Shown: piece by piece, positions 25,185 through 32,156 of the stretch
How positions within the stretch are numbered: position 1 is the first letter of the stretch
Layout: every line of letters begins with the position of its first letter
Assembly (NCBI RefSeq): GCF_014650335.1
Contig: NZ_BMUT01000025.1
Coordinates: forward strand, 1-33,553
Direction of reading: 5' to 3'
DNA length: 33,553 nt
Origin: Streptomyces hiroshimensis
Lineage (GTDB): Bacteria > Actinomycetota > Actinomycetes > Streptomycetales > Streptomycetaceae
Program-made: the position numbers and the translations under genes
The notes under the pieces: model-generated
The model's database searches: none
What the model saw: only the letters and a program-made list of their open reading frames with translations
What the model was told of the DNA's origin: nothing

Positions 25185-25410
25185 AGTGTGCAGGGCGTCC
25201 TCAAGAGCGGTGCGGGCAGCGGGAGGCAGCGGGCGCAGCTCCTCGGCCGCCTTGCTGCGGACCCGGCGGTGTCGCGATCAACGTCGTGAGTCGGTGGCAC
25301 GTGATGGCGCGGCAGGCCCGCAGGACCCGCAGGACCTGTTGGCTCCGGGTCCGGTTGCGCCCGGATGCGGCAGGTGCTCCCCGGCCCCGGCGGGCGGGCC
25401 AGGGGGCGTT

Positions 25411-25479
25411 GTGCAGTGGGTTCCGGTCCGGTTCCCGGCGGCGGGGGTCCACCGGGAACCGGGCCGGAGCCCACTGCAC
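25411..25479 (+). other. 28-bp perfect RNA-type hairpin
   Basis: Arms 25411-25438 and 25452-25479 pair along all 28 positions around a 13-base loop. Two of the pairs (25421 with 25469, and 25427 with 25463) are T opposite G. In a plus-strand transcript these are allowed U-G wobbles, whereas in a minus-strand transcript they would be A-C mismatches. The structure could be a strong terminator, a structured small RNA, or an inverted duplication undergoing decay. It lies in a gene-poor stretch, next to tandem repeats. Confidence 0.7.
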
Positions 25480-25482
25480 CCG

Positions 25483-25530
25483 CACCGGGAGCCGCGACGG
25501 CACCGGGAGCCGCGACGGCACCGGGAGCCG
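25483..25530. repeat. 18-bp tandem repeat
   Basis: CACCGGGAGCCGCGACGG occurs at 25483-25500 and 25501-25518, and the first 12 bases again at 25519-25530. It begins four bases after the 28-bp hairpin. No coding sense recognised. Confidence 0.85.
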
Positions 25531-25815
25531 GGCGAGGTAACCGGGTACGTCATCCGTCCGGCGGGGAAGGGGGCGCGGCACCAGCCGGCCGGCCGGGCCG
25601 GGGAGACGCCGGCCGCGCCCCGTGCAGTGTCCTGCCGGAGCAGAGGCCGGTGCCGGCGGGCCCTGTATCTCCCGCAGCGGCCGGCCGGGCCGGGCCCGTG
25701 CCTTGCCTGTTCCGGTGCGTCACGCCGGACGGTGACCGTAGGCGACGGGCCTTCGGGGATCCCGGGCCGGCTTTTACCGGGCGGCAGCCGCGTGGATCCG
25801 GGCGCTCACAGGCGT

Positions 25816-27036
25816 TCACAGCACTTGTGTTTCCTCCCGGGCCTGGTGCGTGCCTGCCGTCCCGGGGCGGAGGTCCGTGCTCTGCAGGGGGCGTCGCCTG
25901 CCGGTTGCCCAGACGGCCAGGGCGCAGGCCGCGAAGCCGGCTCCCAGGAGGCTGGAGGCCGCCCAGCCGTGGGCGGTGAAGACGGCGGTGGTTGCGGCCG
26001 CGCCGAGGGCGGAGCCGAGCGAGTAGAAGGCCATGTAGCTGCCGATGACGCTGCTGGTGCGGTCCGGGTACGCGGCGGTGAGCAGGTGCTGGCTGCTCAC
26101 GTGCACGGCCTGGACCGCGAAGTCGAGAACCACGATCCCGGCGACCAGGAGCCATAGCGACCACGTCAGCTGCGCGATCGCCGCCCACGAGAGGATGAGC
26201 AGGACGAGCGCGAGACCGGAGACCGGGACCGCCCGCCCCGCATCCGCCCACCGGCCCGCACGGGCCGCGCCGAGCGCACCGGCGAGCCCCACGATGCCGA
26301 ACAGCCCGATCTGACTCTCGCTCAGGTTCCACGGCGTGTCCGCCAGCGGCAGGGACAGCCCGCTCCACAGCGTTCCGAACGAGGCGAACAGGAAGAACGC
26401 GATAAGCCCGCGCGTCAGGAACGTGCGCTGCCCGAACAGCCCGCCGAGCGAGGCCACGGCCTGCCGGTACGCCGCAGGCCGCTGCGGGCGCTCCTCCGGC
26501 GGCAGCACGGCCAGGACCAGGGCCGCGAGCGCGAGGGAGAGCACCGCGAGCACGGCATAGATGCTCCGCCAGCCCCACACGTCGGCGAGAGTGCCGGTGA
26601 CGACCCGCGCGCCCAGGATGCCCACCACCACGCCCGAGGTCACCACACCGATGTTGCGCCCGCGTTCGGCAGGCGGCGAGACCGACGCCGCGTAGGCCAC
26701 CACGGTCTGCACCACGACCGCGAACAGCCCGGCCACCGCGAGCCCCGCGAACGCCATCCACGCGGCCGACGCCGCAGCCGTCAGGACCATGCCCACCGCA
26801 GTGATCACCAGGTGGACGGCGATGAGCCGGCGCCGGTCGGCCACATCACCGAGCGGCACCAGCAGCAACAGCCCCGCCAGATAACCGAACTGACTGGTCG
26901 CGACGATCCACCCGGACAGGTCCGCCGACAGACCCAGATCGCGCCCCATCGGCTCCAGAACCGGCTGCGCGGCATAAATACTCGCCACAGCCACACCGCA
27001 GACCACCGCGAGCAGTAACCGCCGCCACGCGTCCAT
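25816..27036 (-). CDS. MFS exporter, 12-TM (AraJ/YnfM-like)
   Basis: 406 residues, about 12 hydrophobic helices. Start-side segment YAAQPVLEPMGRDLGLS, motif A GDVADRRR (about 63-70), and the duplicated half near RAGRWADAGRA. ATG 27036 has GGGAG 4-5 bases upstream; an upstream in-frame ATG at 27069 would overlap the promoter. The family exports sugars, drugs or metabolites by proton antiport. It is divergent from the HxlR regulator with 87 bases between, so regulation by that protein is likely. The substrate cannot be read from sequence. Confidence 0.85.
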   Translation of the reverse strand: MDAWRRLLLAVVCGVAVASIYAAQPVLEPMGRDLGLSADLSGWIVATSQFGYLAGLLLLVPLGDVADRRRLIAVHLVITAVGMVLTAAASAAWMAFAGLAVAGLFAVVVQTVVAYAASVSPPAERGRNIGVVTSGVVVGILGARVVTGTLADVWGWRSIYAVLAVLSLALAALVLAVLPPEERPQRPAAYRQAVASLGGLFGQRTFLTRGLIAFFLFASFGTLWSGLSLPLADTPWNLSESQIGLFGIVGLAGALGAARAGRWADAGRAVPVSGLALVLLILSWAAIAQLTWSLWLLVAGIVVLDFAVQAVHVSSQHLLTAAYPDRTSSVIGSYMAFYSLGSALGAAATTAVFTAHGWAASSLLGAGFAACALAVWATGRRRPLQSTDLRPGTAGTHQAREETQVL

Positions 27037-27058
27037 CGCACTCCCACCCCAATCAGTA

Positions 27059-27092
27059 GCAAATTGCAACCACTTTGACCGTACGGCATGAT
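27059..27092 (+). promoter_or_regulatory. hxlR-type gene promoter with palindromic -35 region
   Basis: TTGCAA (-35, 27064-27069) and CATGAT (-10, 27087-27092) with a 17-base spacer face the HxlR gene. The -35 sits inside the palindrome GCAAATTGC (27059-27067). TTGCAA is its own complement, so the same box could serve the divergent exporter. An HxlR dimer bound here would affect both genes. Confidence 0.4.
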
Positions 27093-27123
27093 GGTTTCAA
27101 TCCGCAACTCATCGGGAGGTGTC

Positions 27124-27597
27124 ATGCCGCGCACCATCACGCGCGCCCCGGACCCCGGCTCGGCCGACCCCGAGTGGACCGACCCCCACTGCCCCGTCGC
27201 CCGCACACTCGACCTCGTCGGCGACAGGTGGAGCCTTCTCGTCATCCGCGACGCGATGGACGGGGCACGGTCGTTCACCGAGTTCCAGCGACGCACCGGC
27301 ATCGCCCGCAACATCCTCACCGACCGACTCCGCAAACTCACCGCTCACGGACTCCTCGCCCAGCGCACCGCACCCTCGGGCCGCCGCCAGGAATACGTGC
27401 TCACCGACGCCGGCCACGACCTCTTCCCCGTCATCCTCACCCTGCGGCAATGGGGAGAACGCCACGCCTTCACCCCCGGCGAGAGTCACTCCACCCTCGT
27501 CGACCAGCACGGCACCCCCGTACCGCACATCACCCCCGCCGGCGCCGACGGCACCCTCCTCGGCGCCGCCACCACCCACGTGCAAAAGGCCCAATAG
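27124..27597 (+). CDS. HxlR-family transcriptional regulator
   Basis: 157 residues. The winged-helix core is DLVGDRWSLLVIRDAMDGAR (about 32-51), FTEFQRRTGIARNILTDRLR and KLTAHGLLAQR. The Cys in DPHCPVARTL near residue 24 is the conserved N-terminal Cys that lets some HxlR proteins sense aldehydes or oxidants. ATG 27124 has GGGAGG 5-6 bases before. Divergent from the MFS exporter. The last codons (HVQKAQ, stop) are the first unit of a 21-bp tandem repeat that runs on past the stop, so the C-terminus has probably been changed by repeat copying. Confidence 0.88.
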   Translation: MPRTITRAPDPGSADPEWTDPHCPVARTLDLVGDRWSLLVIRDAMDGARSFTEFQRRTGIARNILTDRLRKLTAHGLLAQRTAPSGRRQEYVLTDAGHDLFPVILTLRQWGERHAFTPGESHSTLVDQHGTPVPHITPAGADGTLLGAATTHVQKAQ

Positions 27598-27661
27598 CAC
27601 CTGCAGAAGGCCTGGAAGCACGTACAGAAGGCCTGACCCGGTAGCACGTGCAGAAGGCCTG
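27577..27661. repeat. 21-26-bp tandem repeat across the hxlR stop codon
   Basis: Units start at 27577, 27598, 27619 and 27645 with consensus CACSTRCAGAAGGCCTG. The first two steps are 21 bases, which keeps the frame: CAC GTG CAA AAG GCC, CAC CTG CAG AAG GCC, CAC GTA CAG AAG GCC, giving H-V/L-Q-K-A each time. The TAG stop lies in the first unit. Further CCGGTAGA steps follow to about 27700. Confidence 0.8.
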
Positions 27662-28194
27662 ACAGAAACCCCGGTAGAAGCCGGTAGAGACCCGGTAGAA
27701 AGCAGGCCCCGGCGTGGAAAGGCGCACCGTATGCGTCCGGCAGGGCCCGGGGAGACGGTGCGCTGCCCCCGTGCGAGGGCCGCTGCTGACGTGTTGTTGC
27801 TCGTGAAATGACGACGCGCCGGCGCCGCGCGACCGGGCCGGCGCCGGCCCTGAGTGCCGGAGTGCCGGGCGGGGGCTTCCATGAGCCCCGCAGACCGCTA
27901 CGGGTCCGGACGCGGCCACGGCTACGGCTACGCCTACGGCTGCCGGGAGGGGTTGGTGGCGTCGCGGAGCAGGGGCAGGGGCCGGGGCCGGGGGCCACGG
28001 CCGGCGACGTCGCTCCCGGGGGCTGCGGCCCTGACCGGCGGGCTCTCCTGCCACACCGGACTCTCTCGCCGCACCCGGATCGGGGCCGGCCGCACCCGGA
28101 GGACCGGGGCCCGCACCAGCGCCCCCGGTCCCGGCCCCGTCCCCGCTGCACCCGGCCGCGCTGCCCGGCGCGCCGCCGGCCTCACGCGCAGCCG
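27662..28194. other. Gene-free stretch
   Basis: About 530 bases between the hxlR repeats and the DUF885 remnant. Frames of 80-200 codons on both strands are Arg/Gly/Pro-rich artefacts. It includes the short palindrome GGCCGGCGCCGGCC (near 27837-27850). Nothing else recognised. Confidence 0.45.
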
Positions 28195-28236
28195 GCCCTG
28201 CGGGTCAGGCCCTGCGGGTCAGGCCCTGCGGGTCAG
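28195..28236. repeat. 14-bp tandem repeat, three perfect copies
   Basis: GCCCTGCGGGTCAG three times in a row. The last copy runs into the terminator hairpin at 28232-28256, so the repeat may have arisen from one terminator arm. Confidence 0.9.
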
Positions 28237-28256
28237 GCCGCGCTACCCGGCCTGAC
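28232..28256 (-). terminator. Hairpin after the DUF885 remnant
   Basis: GTCAGGCC (28232-28239) and GGCCTGAC (28249-28256) with a 9-base loop, 3 bases beyond the stop of the minus-strand DUF885 frame. Confidence 0.5.
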
Positions 28257-28259
28257 GGG

Positions 28260-28925
28260 TCAGCCGGTGCGGGCCAGTTCGGCGCGCAGCAGGTCCAGGC
28301 CCATCGGGCCCAGGTCCAGGGCGCGGCGGTGGAACTGCTTGAGGTCGAAGGCGGCGCCGTCGCGGCGGCGGGCCTCCTCGCGTGCCTCAAGCCACACCCT
28401 CTCCCCCAGCTTGTAGGCCAGGGCCTGCCCGGGGCGCCCCAGGTACCGGTCGATCTCGAAGCCGGCGAAAGCCGGGGCCAGCCCGCAGTACCGGGTGAGG
28501 AACGCGCGGCCCAGGTCCGGGGTCCACCGCTGCCCCTCGTGGAAGCCGGTGCCCGCGGGAATGGGCAGCTGCAGATGCAGGCCGATGTCGAGCACGATGC
28601 GTGCGGCGCGCAGCTGCTGCCCGCCGGCCAGCATGCCCAGCCGGTGCGCCGGGTCGGCGAGATAACCCAGTTCGTCCATCAGCCGCTCGGCGTACAGGCC
28701 CCATCCTTCGCTGTGCCCGGGGTGCAATTCGCACGCCAGGCGCTGGAAGCGGTTGAGAGTGGTGGTGTTGAGGGTCGTCACGCCCAGCTGCAGGTTGGCT
28801 CTGTACACGGGAATGGGAGTCGTTTGTCGACGACTTCGGAAGTCGCCTCCCGTGTAGTAAGCGTGATCAATATCGATGAGTTCGGGCGTCACTTGCAACC
28901 CAGCGGGCGTTGTCCCTGCCAGCAC
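28260..28925 (-). pseudogene. DUF885 (metallopeptidase-like) C-terminal fragment
   Basis: From about 28800 to the stop at 28260 the translation matches the C-terminal third of DUF885 proteins: TLNRFQRLACELHPGHSEGW, GLYAERLMDELGYL, ARIVLDIGLHLQLP, EIDRYLGRPGQALAYKLGER and FHRRALDLGPMGLDLLRAEL. Whole proteins have about 550 residues. The conserved HEGVPGHH zinc motif, which should lie just before LQLG, is absent: homology breaks off at YRANLQLG. The first 40 codons of the open frame (28925-28800) are unrelated. The gene is therefore truncated and cannot be a peptidase. Confidence 0.75.
28804..28856. repeat. Inverted repeat at the DUF885 breakpoint
   Basis: TACACGGGA (28804-28812) and TCCCGTGTA (28848-28856) frame 35 bases that contain a second palindrome, CGACTTC-G-GAAGTCG (28831-28845). 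The structure sits exactly where DUF885 homology stops. It could be the remains of a mobile-element end or of a recombination event. Confidence 0.55.
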
Positions 28926-28989
28926 CCAGCACCCAGCCGCCTCGCACGAGCCCGATACCTGGGTTTGGTCCGAACCCGGTCTTGGTGGG

Positions 28990-29634
28990 TCAGCGGGCGA
29001 GGGAGACGGCGAAGGGCTTGAAGCCGTGCCGGCGCAGGATGTGGGGCACGAGCAGGATCATGGCCTCGGTGGCGCGGGCTGTGGTGATGTCACCGAGGTC
29101 CTCGATCCGTTCGGGCTGCCAGCCCAGGTCGCCGAGCAGGCCGGTGACGGTCCTCTTCGCGTGTTCGTCGTCGCCCGAGAGATAGGCGGTCGGTGGGGTG
29201 GCCAGGGTTTCGGGAGCGGTCATGACCATGAACAGCATGGTGTTGAGGGTCTTGACCACGCGGGTGTCGGGGAGCGCGGCCTGGAGCTTCTCGGCGAGGC
29301 TGCTGCCGGGATAGCACAGGTCGCCGGGCAAGCCGTCAGCGGCGTCGAAGGTTGCGTTGGAGACATCGATGAGGATCTTTCCGTAGAGCTCGGTGCGCAG
29401 GTCGGTGAGGCGCTCCAGGGAGCTGTCGCCGGGCGTCGCGTTGATCACGATGTCCGTGGTGCGGGCGGTGGTGCGCTGGTCGGCGAAGGCGATCCGCGGG
29501 GCGAGCCCAATGGTGCGGGCTGCGGTGTCTTCGGGGCTGCGGCCACCGATGATGACATGGTGTCCGGCTGCGGAGAGCTTGCCGGCGAGGTTGGTGCCGA
29601 CGCGGCCGGCGCCCAGGATGCCGATGTTGGTCAT
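28990..29634 (-). CDS. F420/NADP-oxidoreductase-like Rossmann protein
   Basis: 214 residues, normal for NADPH:F420 reductase (Fno)-like proteins. The dinucleotide motif GILGAGRVGTNLA is at 5-17, followed by HHVIIGGRSPED, where Arg after GG favours the NADP phosphate. Later come IVINATPGD, LIDVSNA and VVKTLNTMLF. Many paralogues reduce other substrates, so F420 is not certain. ATG 29634 has AAGGAG upstream (9-base spacing). It is the second gene of a pair with the IMPase-like gene (50 bases apart), both divergent from the LysR regulator. Confidence 0.85.
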   Translation of the reverse strand: MTNIGILGAGRVGTNLAGKLSAAGHHVIIGGRSPEDTAARTIGLAPRIAFADQRTTARTTDIVINATPGDSSLERLTDLRTELYGKILIDVSNATFDAADGLPGDLCYPGSSLAEKLQAALPDTRVVKTLNTMLFMVMTAPETLATPPTAYLSGDDEHAKRTVTGLLGDLGWQPERIEDLGDITTARATEAMILLVPHILRRHGFKPFAVSLAR

Positions 29635-29684
29635 GCGGTGATGCTCCTTGCGGTATGGGGGTGGAGAAGAGCGGAGACGTCCGG

Positions 29685-30497
29685 TCAGGCGATCGGCGAG
29701 AGGACCTTGAGGGCGGCGCCGTGGATGCCGGGGGCGGCGGCCAGGAAGTCGCGGCTGCCGGTGTTCCAGGGTTCGCCCGTCAGGTCGGTGACGGTGCCTC
29801 CGGCCTCGGAGACCAGCAGGGCGCCGGCGACCAGGCCGGAGCGGACGTCGGAGAACTGCCAGAACGCGTCCATGCGTCCGGCGGCGACGTGGATGAGTTG
29901 CATCGTGGCGGGAACGGACACACGCACGACCAGGCCGTTGACGAGCATGGCGGTGACGGAGTCACCGATCCGCCGGAAGGTGCGCTCATCCTCGCCGGGC
30001 TTGGCCTGGCCGGTGCCGATGAGCGCGGCGCCCAGGTCGGTCTTGGCGGACACCTTCAGGGGTCTGTCGTTGAGTCGGGCACCGCCGCCGGCGACGGCGG
30101 TGTAGGTGTCGCCGGTCAGCGGCAGATGGACGACGGTGAGTACCGGCCGGTTGTCGCGGACCAGGGTGGCGGTGACAGCCCAGTCCTCCATGCCGTGGAC
30201 GTGGTTGATGTTGCCCTCGGCAGGGTCGACGACCCACCACTCCCCGGGCGGGAGCGCGCCGCCGGCCAGCTCGTCCTGGGCCCACTGCGACCCTTGCCAG
30301 GCCCGCAGCAGCGGTTCCCGCAGCACGTCCAGCACCGCGTCGTCGTTGGCGTGGATCTCGCCGACGACCTCGTCCAGACTCACGCCCCGGGCGTGCGAGG
30401 TGCAGCGGTCGCGCAGCGTGACGCCAGCGGCCTTCACCGCAGCGGTCACGTCGGACAGGATCGTCGCGCCGGCGTCGAAAGGCATGGCTGCGCTCAT
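29685..30497 (-). CDS. Inositol-monophosphatase-family protein with altered metal motif
   Basis: 270 residues, normal length. The fold is recognised from the WVVDP...GNINHVHG region (88-102), VAGALLVSEAGGTVTDLTG (about 222-241) and DVRSG (217-221). The family core DPxDGT reads D91-P-A-E94-G-N96, so the second Asp is Glu and the Thr is Asn. Asp91 and Asp217 are kept. This change suggests altered metal use or a non-phosphatase role, though a subset of actinobacterial members share it. ATG 30497 has GGGAG 7 bases upstream. First gene of a probable two-gene operon, divergent from LysR. Confidence 0.8.
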   Translation of the reverse strand: MSAAMPFDAGATILSDVTAAVKAAGVTLRDRCTSHARGVSLDEVVGEIHANDDAVLDVLREPLLRAWQGSQWAQDELAGGALPPGEWWVVDPAEGNINHVHGMEDWAVTATLVRDNRPVLTVVHLPLTGDTYTAVAGGGARLNDRPLKVSAKTDLGAALIGTGQAKPGEDERTFRRIGDSVTAMLVNGLVVRVSVPATMQLIHVAAGRMDAFWQFSDVRSGLVAGALLVSEAGGTVTDLTGEPWNTGSRDFLAAAPGIHGAALKVLSPIA

Positions 30498-30578
30498 GGT
30501 GGGCTCCCTGGGATCGGTCGAAGCGGGGCGGTTGTCTCACCCCCGCACTTCGAAGGTAGGGCCCTCTGACCATTAACA

Positions 30579-30601
30579 ACAAGTGCATGCTTGTCACTTG
30601 T
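30579..30601. promoter_or_regulatory. LysR-type operator between divergent genes
   Basis: A perfect 7-base inverted repeat, ACAAGTG (30579-30585) and CACTTGT (30595-30601), with a 9-base centre that itself holds CATG. It overlaps an AT-rich patch (CATTAACAAC) and lies 13 bases before the LysR start and 82 before the IMPase start. LysR proteins normally bind such dyads and control both themselves and the divergent operon. Confidence 0.6.
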
Positions 30602-30613
30602 AGAGTTACTCTC

Positions 30614-31558
30614 ATGCAACTGGATCTGAACCTGCTCACCGCCCTGGACGCCCTGCTGGAAGAGGGCAGTGTCGCCGGCGCTGCAGCACGTCTCCACGTC
30701 ACCTCACCGGCGATGAGCCGCTCCCTGGGCCGCATCCGTAAGGTCACCGGTGACCAGATCCTGGTCCGCACCGGCCGCAGCATGGTCCCCACCACCCGCG
30801 CGCTGGCCATGCGTTCCCAGGTCCACGCCCTCGTGCAGCAGGCCCACCAGCTGCTCTCCGCGCAGCAAGAACTCGACCTGGCAGCTCTGGACCGGGTGTT
30901 CACCGTGCGCTGGCACGACGCTCTGACCGCAGCCTGCGGCACCGCCCTGACCACGGCCGTCCACCATCAGGCCCCCGGCGTCCGGCTCCGCCTGTCCGCC
31001 GAACCCGGGACGGACGACGCCGAACTGCGCCGGGGTGAGGTCGACCTCGAATCAAGCTCCAGCCCTCCGACGCTCCCCGACATCCGCCACCGCCTCGTCG
31101 GCAGGGACCGGCTGATCGTCACCGTCCGCCCAGGCCACCCGCTCACCGAAGGACCTCTGAGCCTCGAGCGCTACGCAGCCGCCGAACACCTCACCGTCTC
31201 GCGGCGCGGAAACCTGCGCGACCCGATCGACGACGCCCTGACCACACGCGGCCTCGAACGACGCGTCATCGCCGCCGGGCCCACCGCCGCCTTCGCCCTG
31301 CAACTCGCCCTCGACACCGACCTGGTCGTCACCCTCCCCGACGCGGTCACCCGCACAGCCCGGGAACAACTCGGCCTGGCCACACTGCCGCCGCCACTCC
31401 CGCTGCCCGACGTCCCCCTGTACCTGCTGTGGCACCAGCGCCACGACAACGACCGCGCCCACACCTGGCTGCAAGACCTGGCCACCCAAACCATCCAGGC
31501 ACTATTCACACCACCAACCGCCTCTCAACAGCCCCTCACCAACCAGACCGGGCAGTGA
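30614..31558 (+). CDS. LysR-family transcriptional regulator
   Basis: 314 residues. The N-terminal winged helix (MQLDLNLLTALDALLEEGSV, then AARLHVTSPAMSRSLGRIRK) is typical, with the recognition helix at about 28-48. The substrate-binding domain (about 90-295) includes DLESSSSPPTLPDIRHR, VTVRPGHPLTEGPLS and TDLVVTLPDAV. ATG 30614 is chosen because it starts the conserved MxLDLNLL segment. The divergent partners are the IMPase-like and F420-reductase-like genes, with a clear dyad between. The effector molecule is not predictable. Confidence 0.9.
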   Translation: MQLDLNLLTALDALLEEGSVAGAAARLHVTSPAMSRSLGRIRKVTGDQILVRTGRSMVPTTRALAMRSQVHALVQQAHQLLSAQQELDLAALDRVFTVRWHDALTAACGTALTTAVHHQAPGVRLRLSAEPGTDDAELRRGEVDLESSSSPPTLPDIRHRLVGRDRLIVTVRPGHPLTEGPLSLERYAAAEHLTVSRRGNLRDPIDDALTTRGLERRVIAAGPTAAFALQLALDTDLVVTLPDAVTRTAREQLGLATLPPPLPLPDVPLYLLWHQRHDNDRAHTWLQDLATQTIQALFTPPTASQQPLTNQTGQ

Positions 31559-31659
31559 CAGATACGCCCGTGACGGCTACGCCCGGGGAAAGGCCTACGA
31601 CAACCGACTTACCGCTCTCGCGAACATCACCTATTCGTGCGAGCATGCGACTCCCCATC

Positions 31660-32065
31660 TCACGTCGAAACGACGTCGTAAGTCGCGTACACAACCAGCA
31701 CGATTTGTTCATCCAGGCCGGGCTGGTGGGGCCAGCCATGCAGGGTGTGGGCGAGGTGGCGGCGGGCTTCGGCGAGCAGGTGGTGGCGCTTGAACGCGCC
31801 GCGCATCACGTACACCACGGCGACGGTGTCGACGGCGGCCAGGGCGACGTCGACCACCGGCCGCACCCAGGCCCACACCGCCGCGGCCGCAGCCCGCGCC
31901 CGTTCCGCCAGCCGGTAGACGGTGCCGGCGCCGAACACACCGATCACTGGGCGTGGAGTGGGCGTGGAGTGGGCGTGACCAGCAGCCGGGCACAGGCCAA
32001 GATGGTCTGCGCCCGATACGGAGCACCGGCATGACCGACCTCGGCGTACGCCTGACCGGCGCCAG
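31660..32065 (-). pseudogene. C-terminal remnant of a large hypothetical (possibly transfer-related) protein
   Basis: The minus frame ending at 31660 reads VFGAGTVYRLAERARAAAAA, RHHLLAEARRHLAHTL and PGLDEQIVLVVYATYDVVST. Upstream of about 31980 the protein-like sequence is in another frame: AYAEVGHAGAPYRAQTILAC ARLLVTPTPRP. The frame change coincides with an 11-bp tandem duplication (GGGCGTGGAGT at 31949-31959 and 31960-31970). The sequence reminds me of C-terminal parts of large Streptomyces plasmid proteins such as relaxases, but I cannot confirm the family. No start, so a fragment. Confidence 0.4.
31949..31977. repeat. 11-bp tandem duplication
   Basis: GGGCGTGGAGT at 31949-31959 and 31960-31970, with a third partial copy GGGCGTG at 31971-31977. 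As 11 is not a multiple of three, copying it shifts the frame of the overlapping minus-strand remnant. Confidence 0.85.
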
Positions 32066-32093
32066 TCGGCTGCGACGGCCTGAGCCCCATCGC

Positions 32094-32136
32094 AGCGAGC
32101 CCTGCCACAGCCCGATGAGCTGCGGCAGGGCTCGCT
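32094..32136 (-). terminator. Strong hairpin terminator after the hydrolase gene
   Basis: Arms 32094-32110 and 32120-32136 pair over 17 positions with one mismatch around a 9-base loop (core AGCGAGCCCTGCC). It lies 35 bases past the stop of the minus-strand hydrolase. Confidence 0.65.
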
Positions 32137-32156
32137 TGCCCCCTTACGGACCGCGT

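Larger units (their letters stand above)
24631..25815. other. Gene-poor stretch with remnants and structured repeats
   Basis: 1.2 kb with no intact gene. It holds the shared block at 24848-24900, a frameshifted coding remnant at 24985-25184, the 28-bp hairpin at 25411-25479 and 18-bp tandem repeats from 25483. The remaining sequence is extremely GC-rich with no supported feature. Confidence 0.5.

Noticed and set aside
25483..25530. CRISPR array from the 18-bp repeats
   Set aside because: The units touch with no spacers, so it is a simple tandem repeat.
28830..28846. 17-base segment ACGACTTCGGAAGTCGC resembling 31670-31686 (15 of 17 identical)
   Set aside because: Both are self-complementary GTCG-rich palindromes, flanks do not match, and this similarity can arise by chance.
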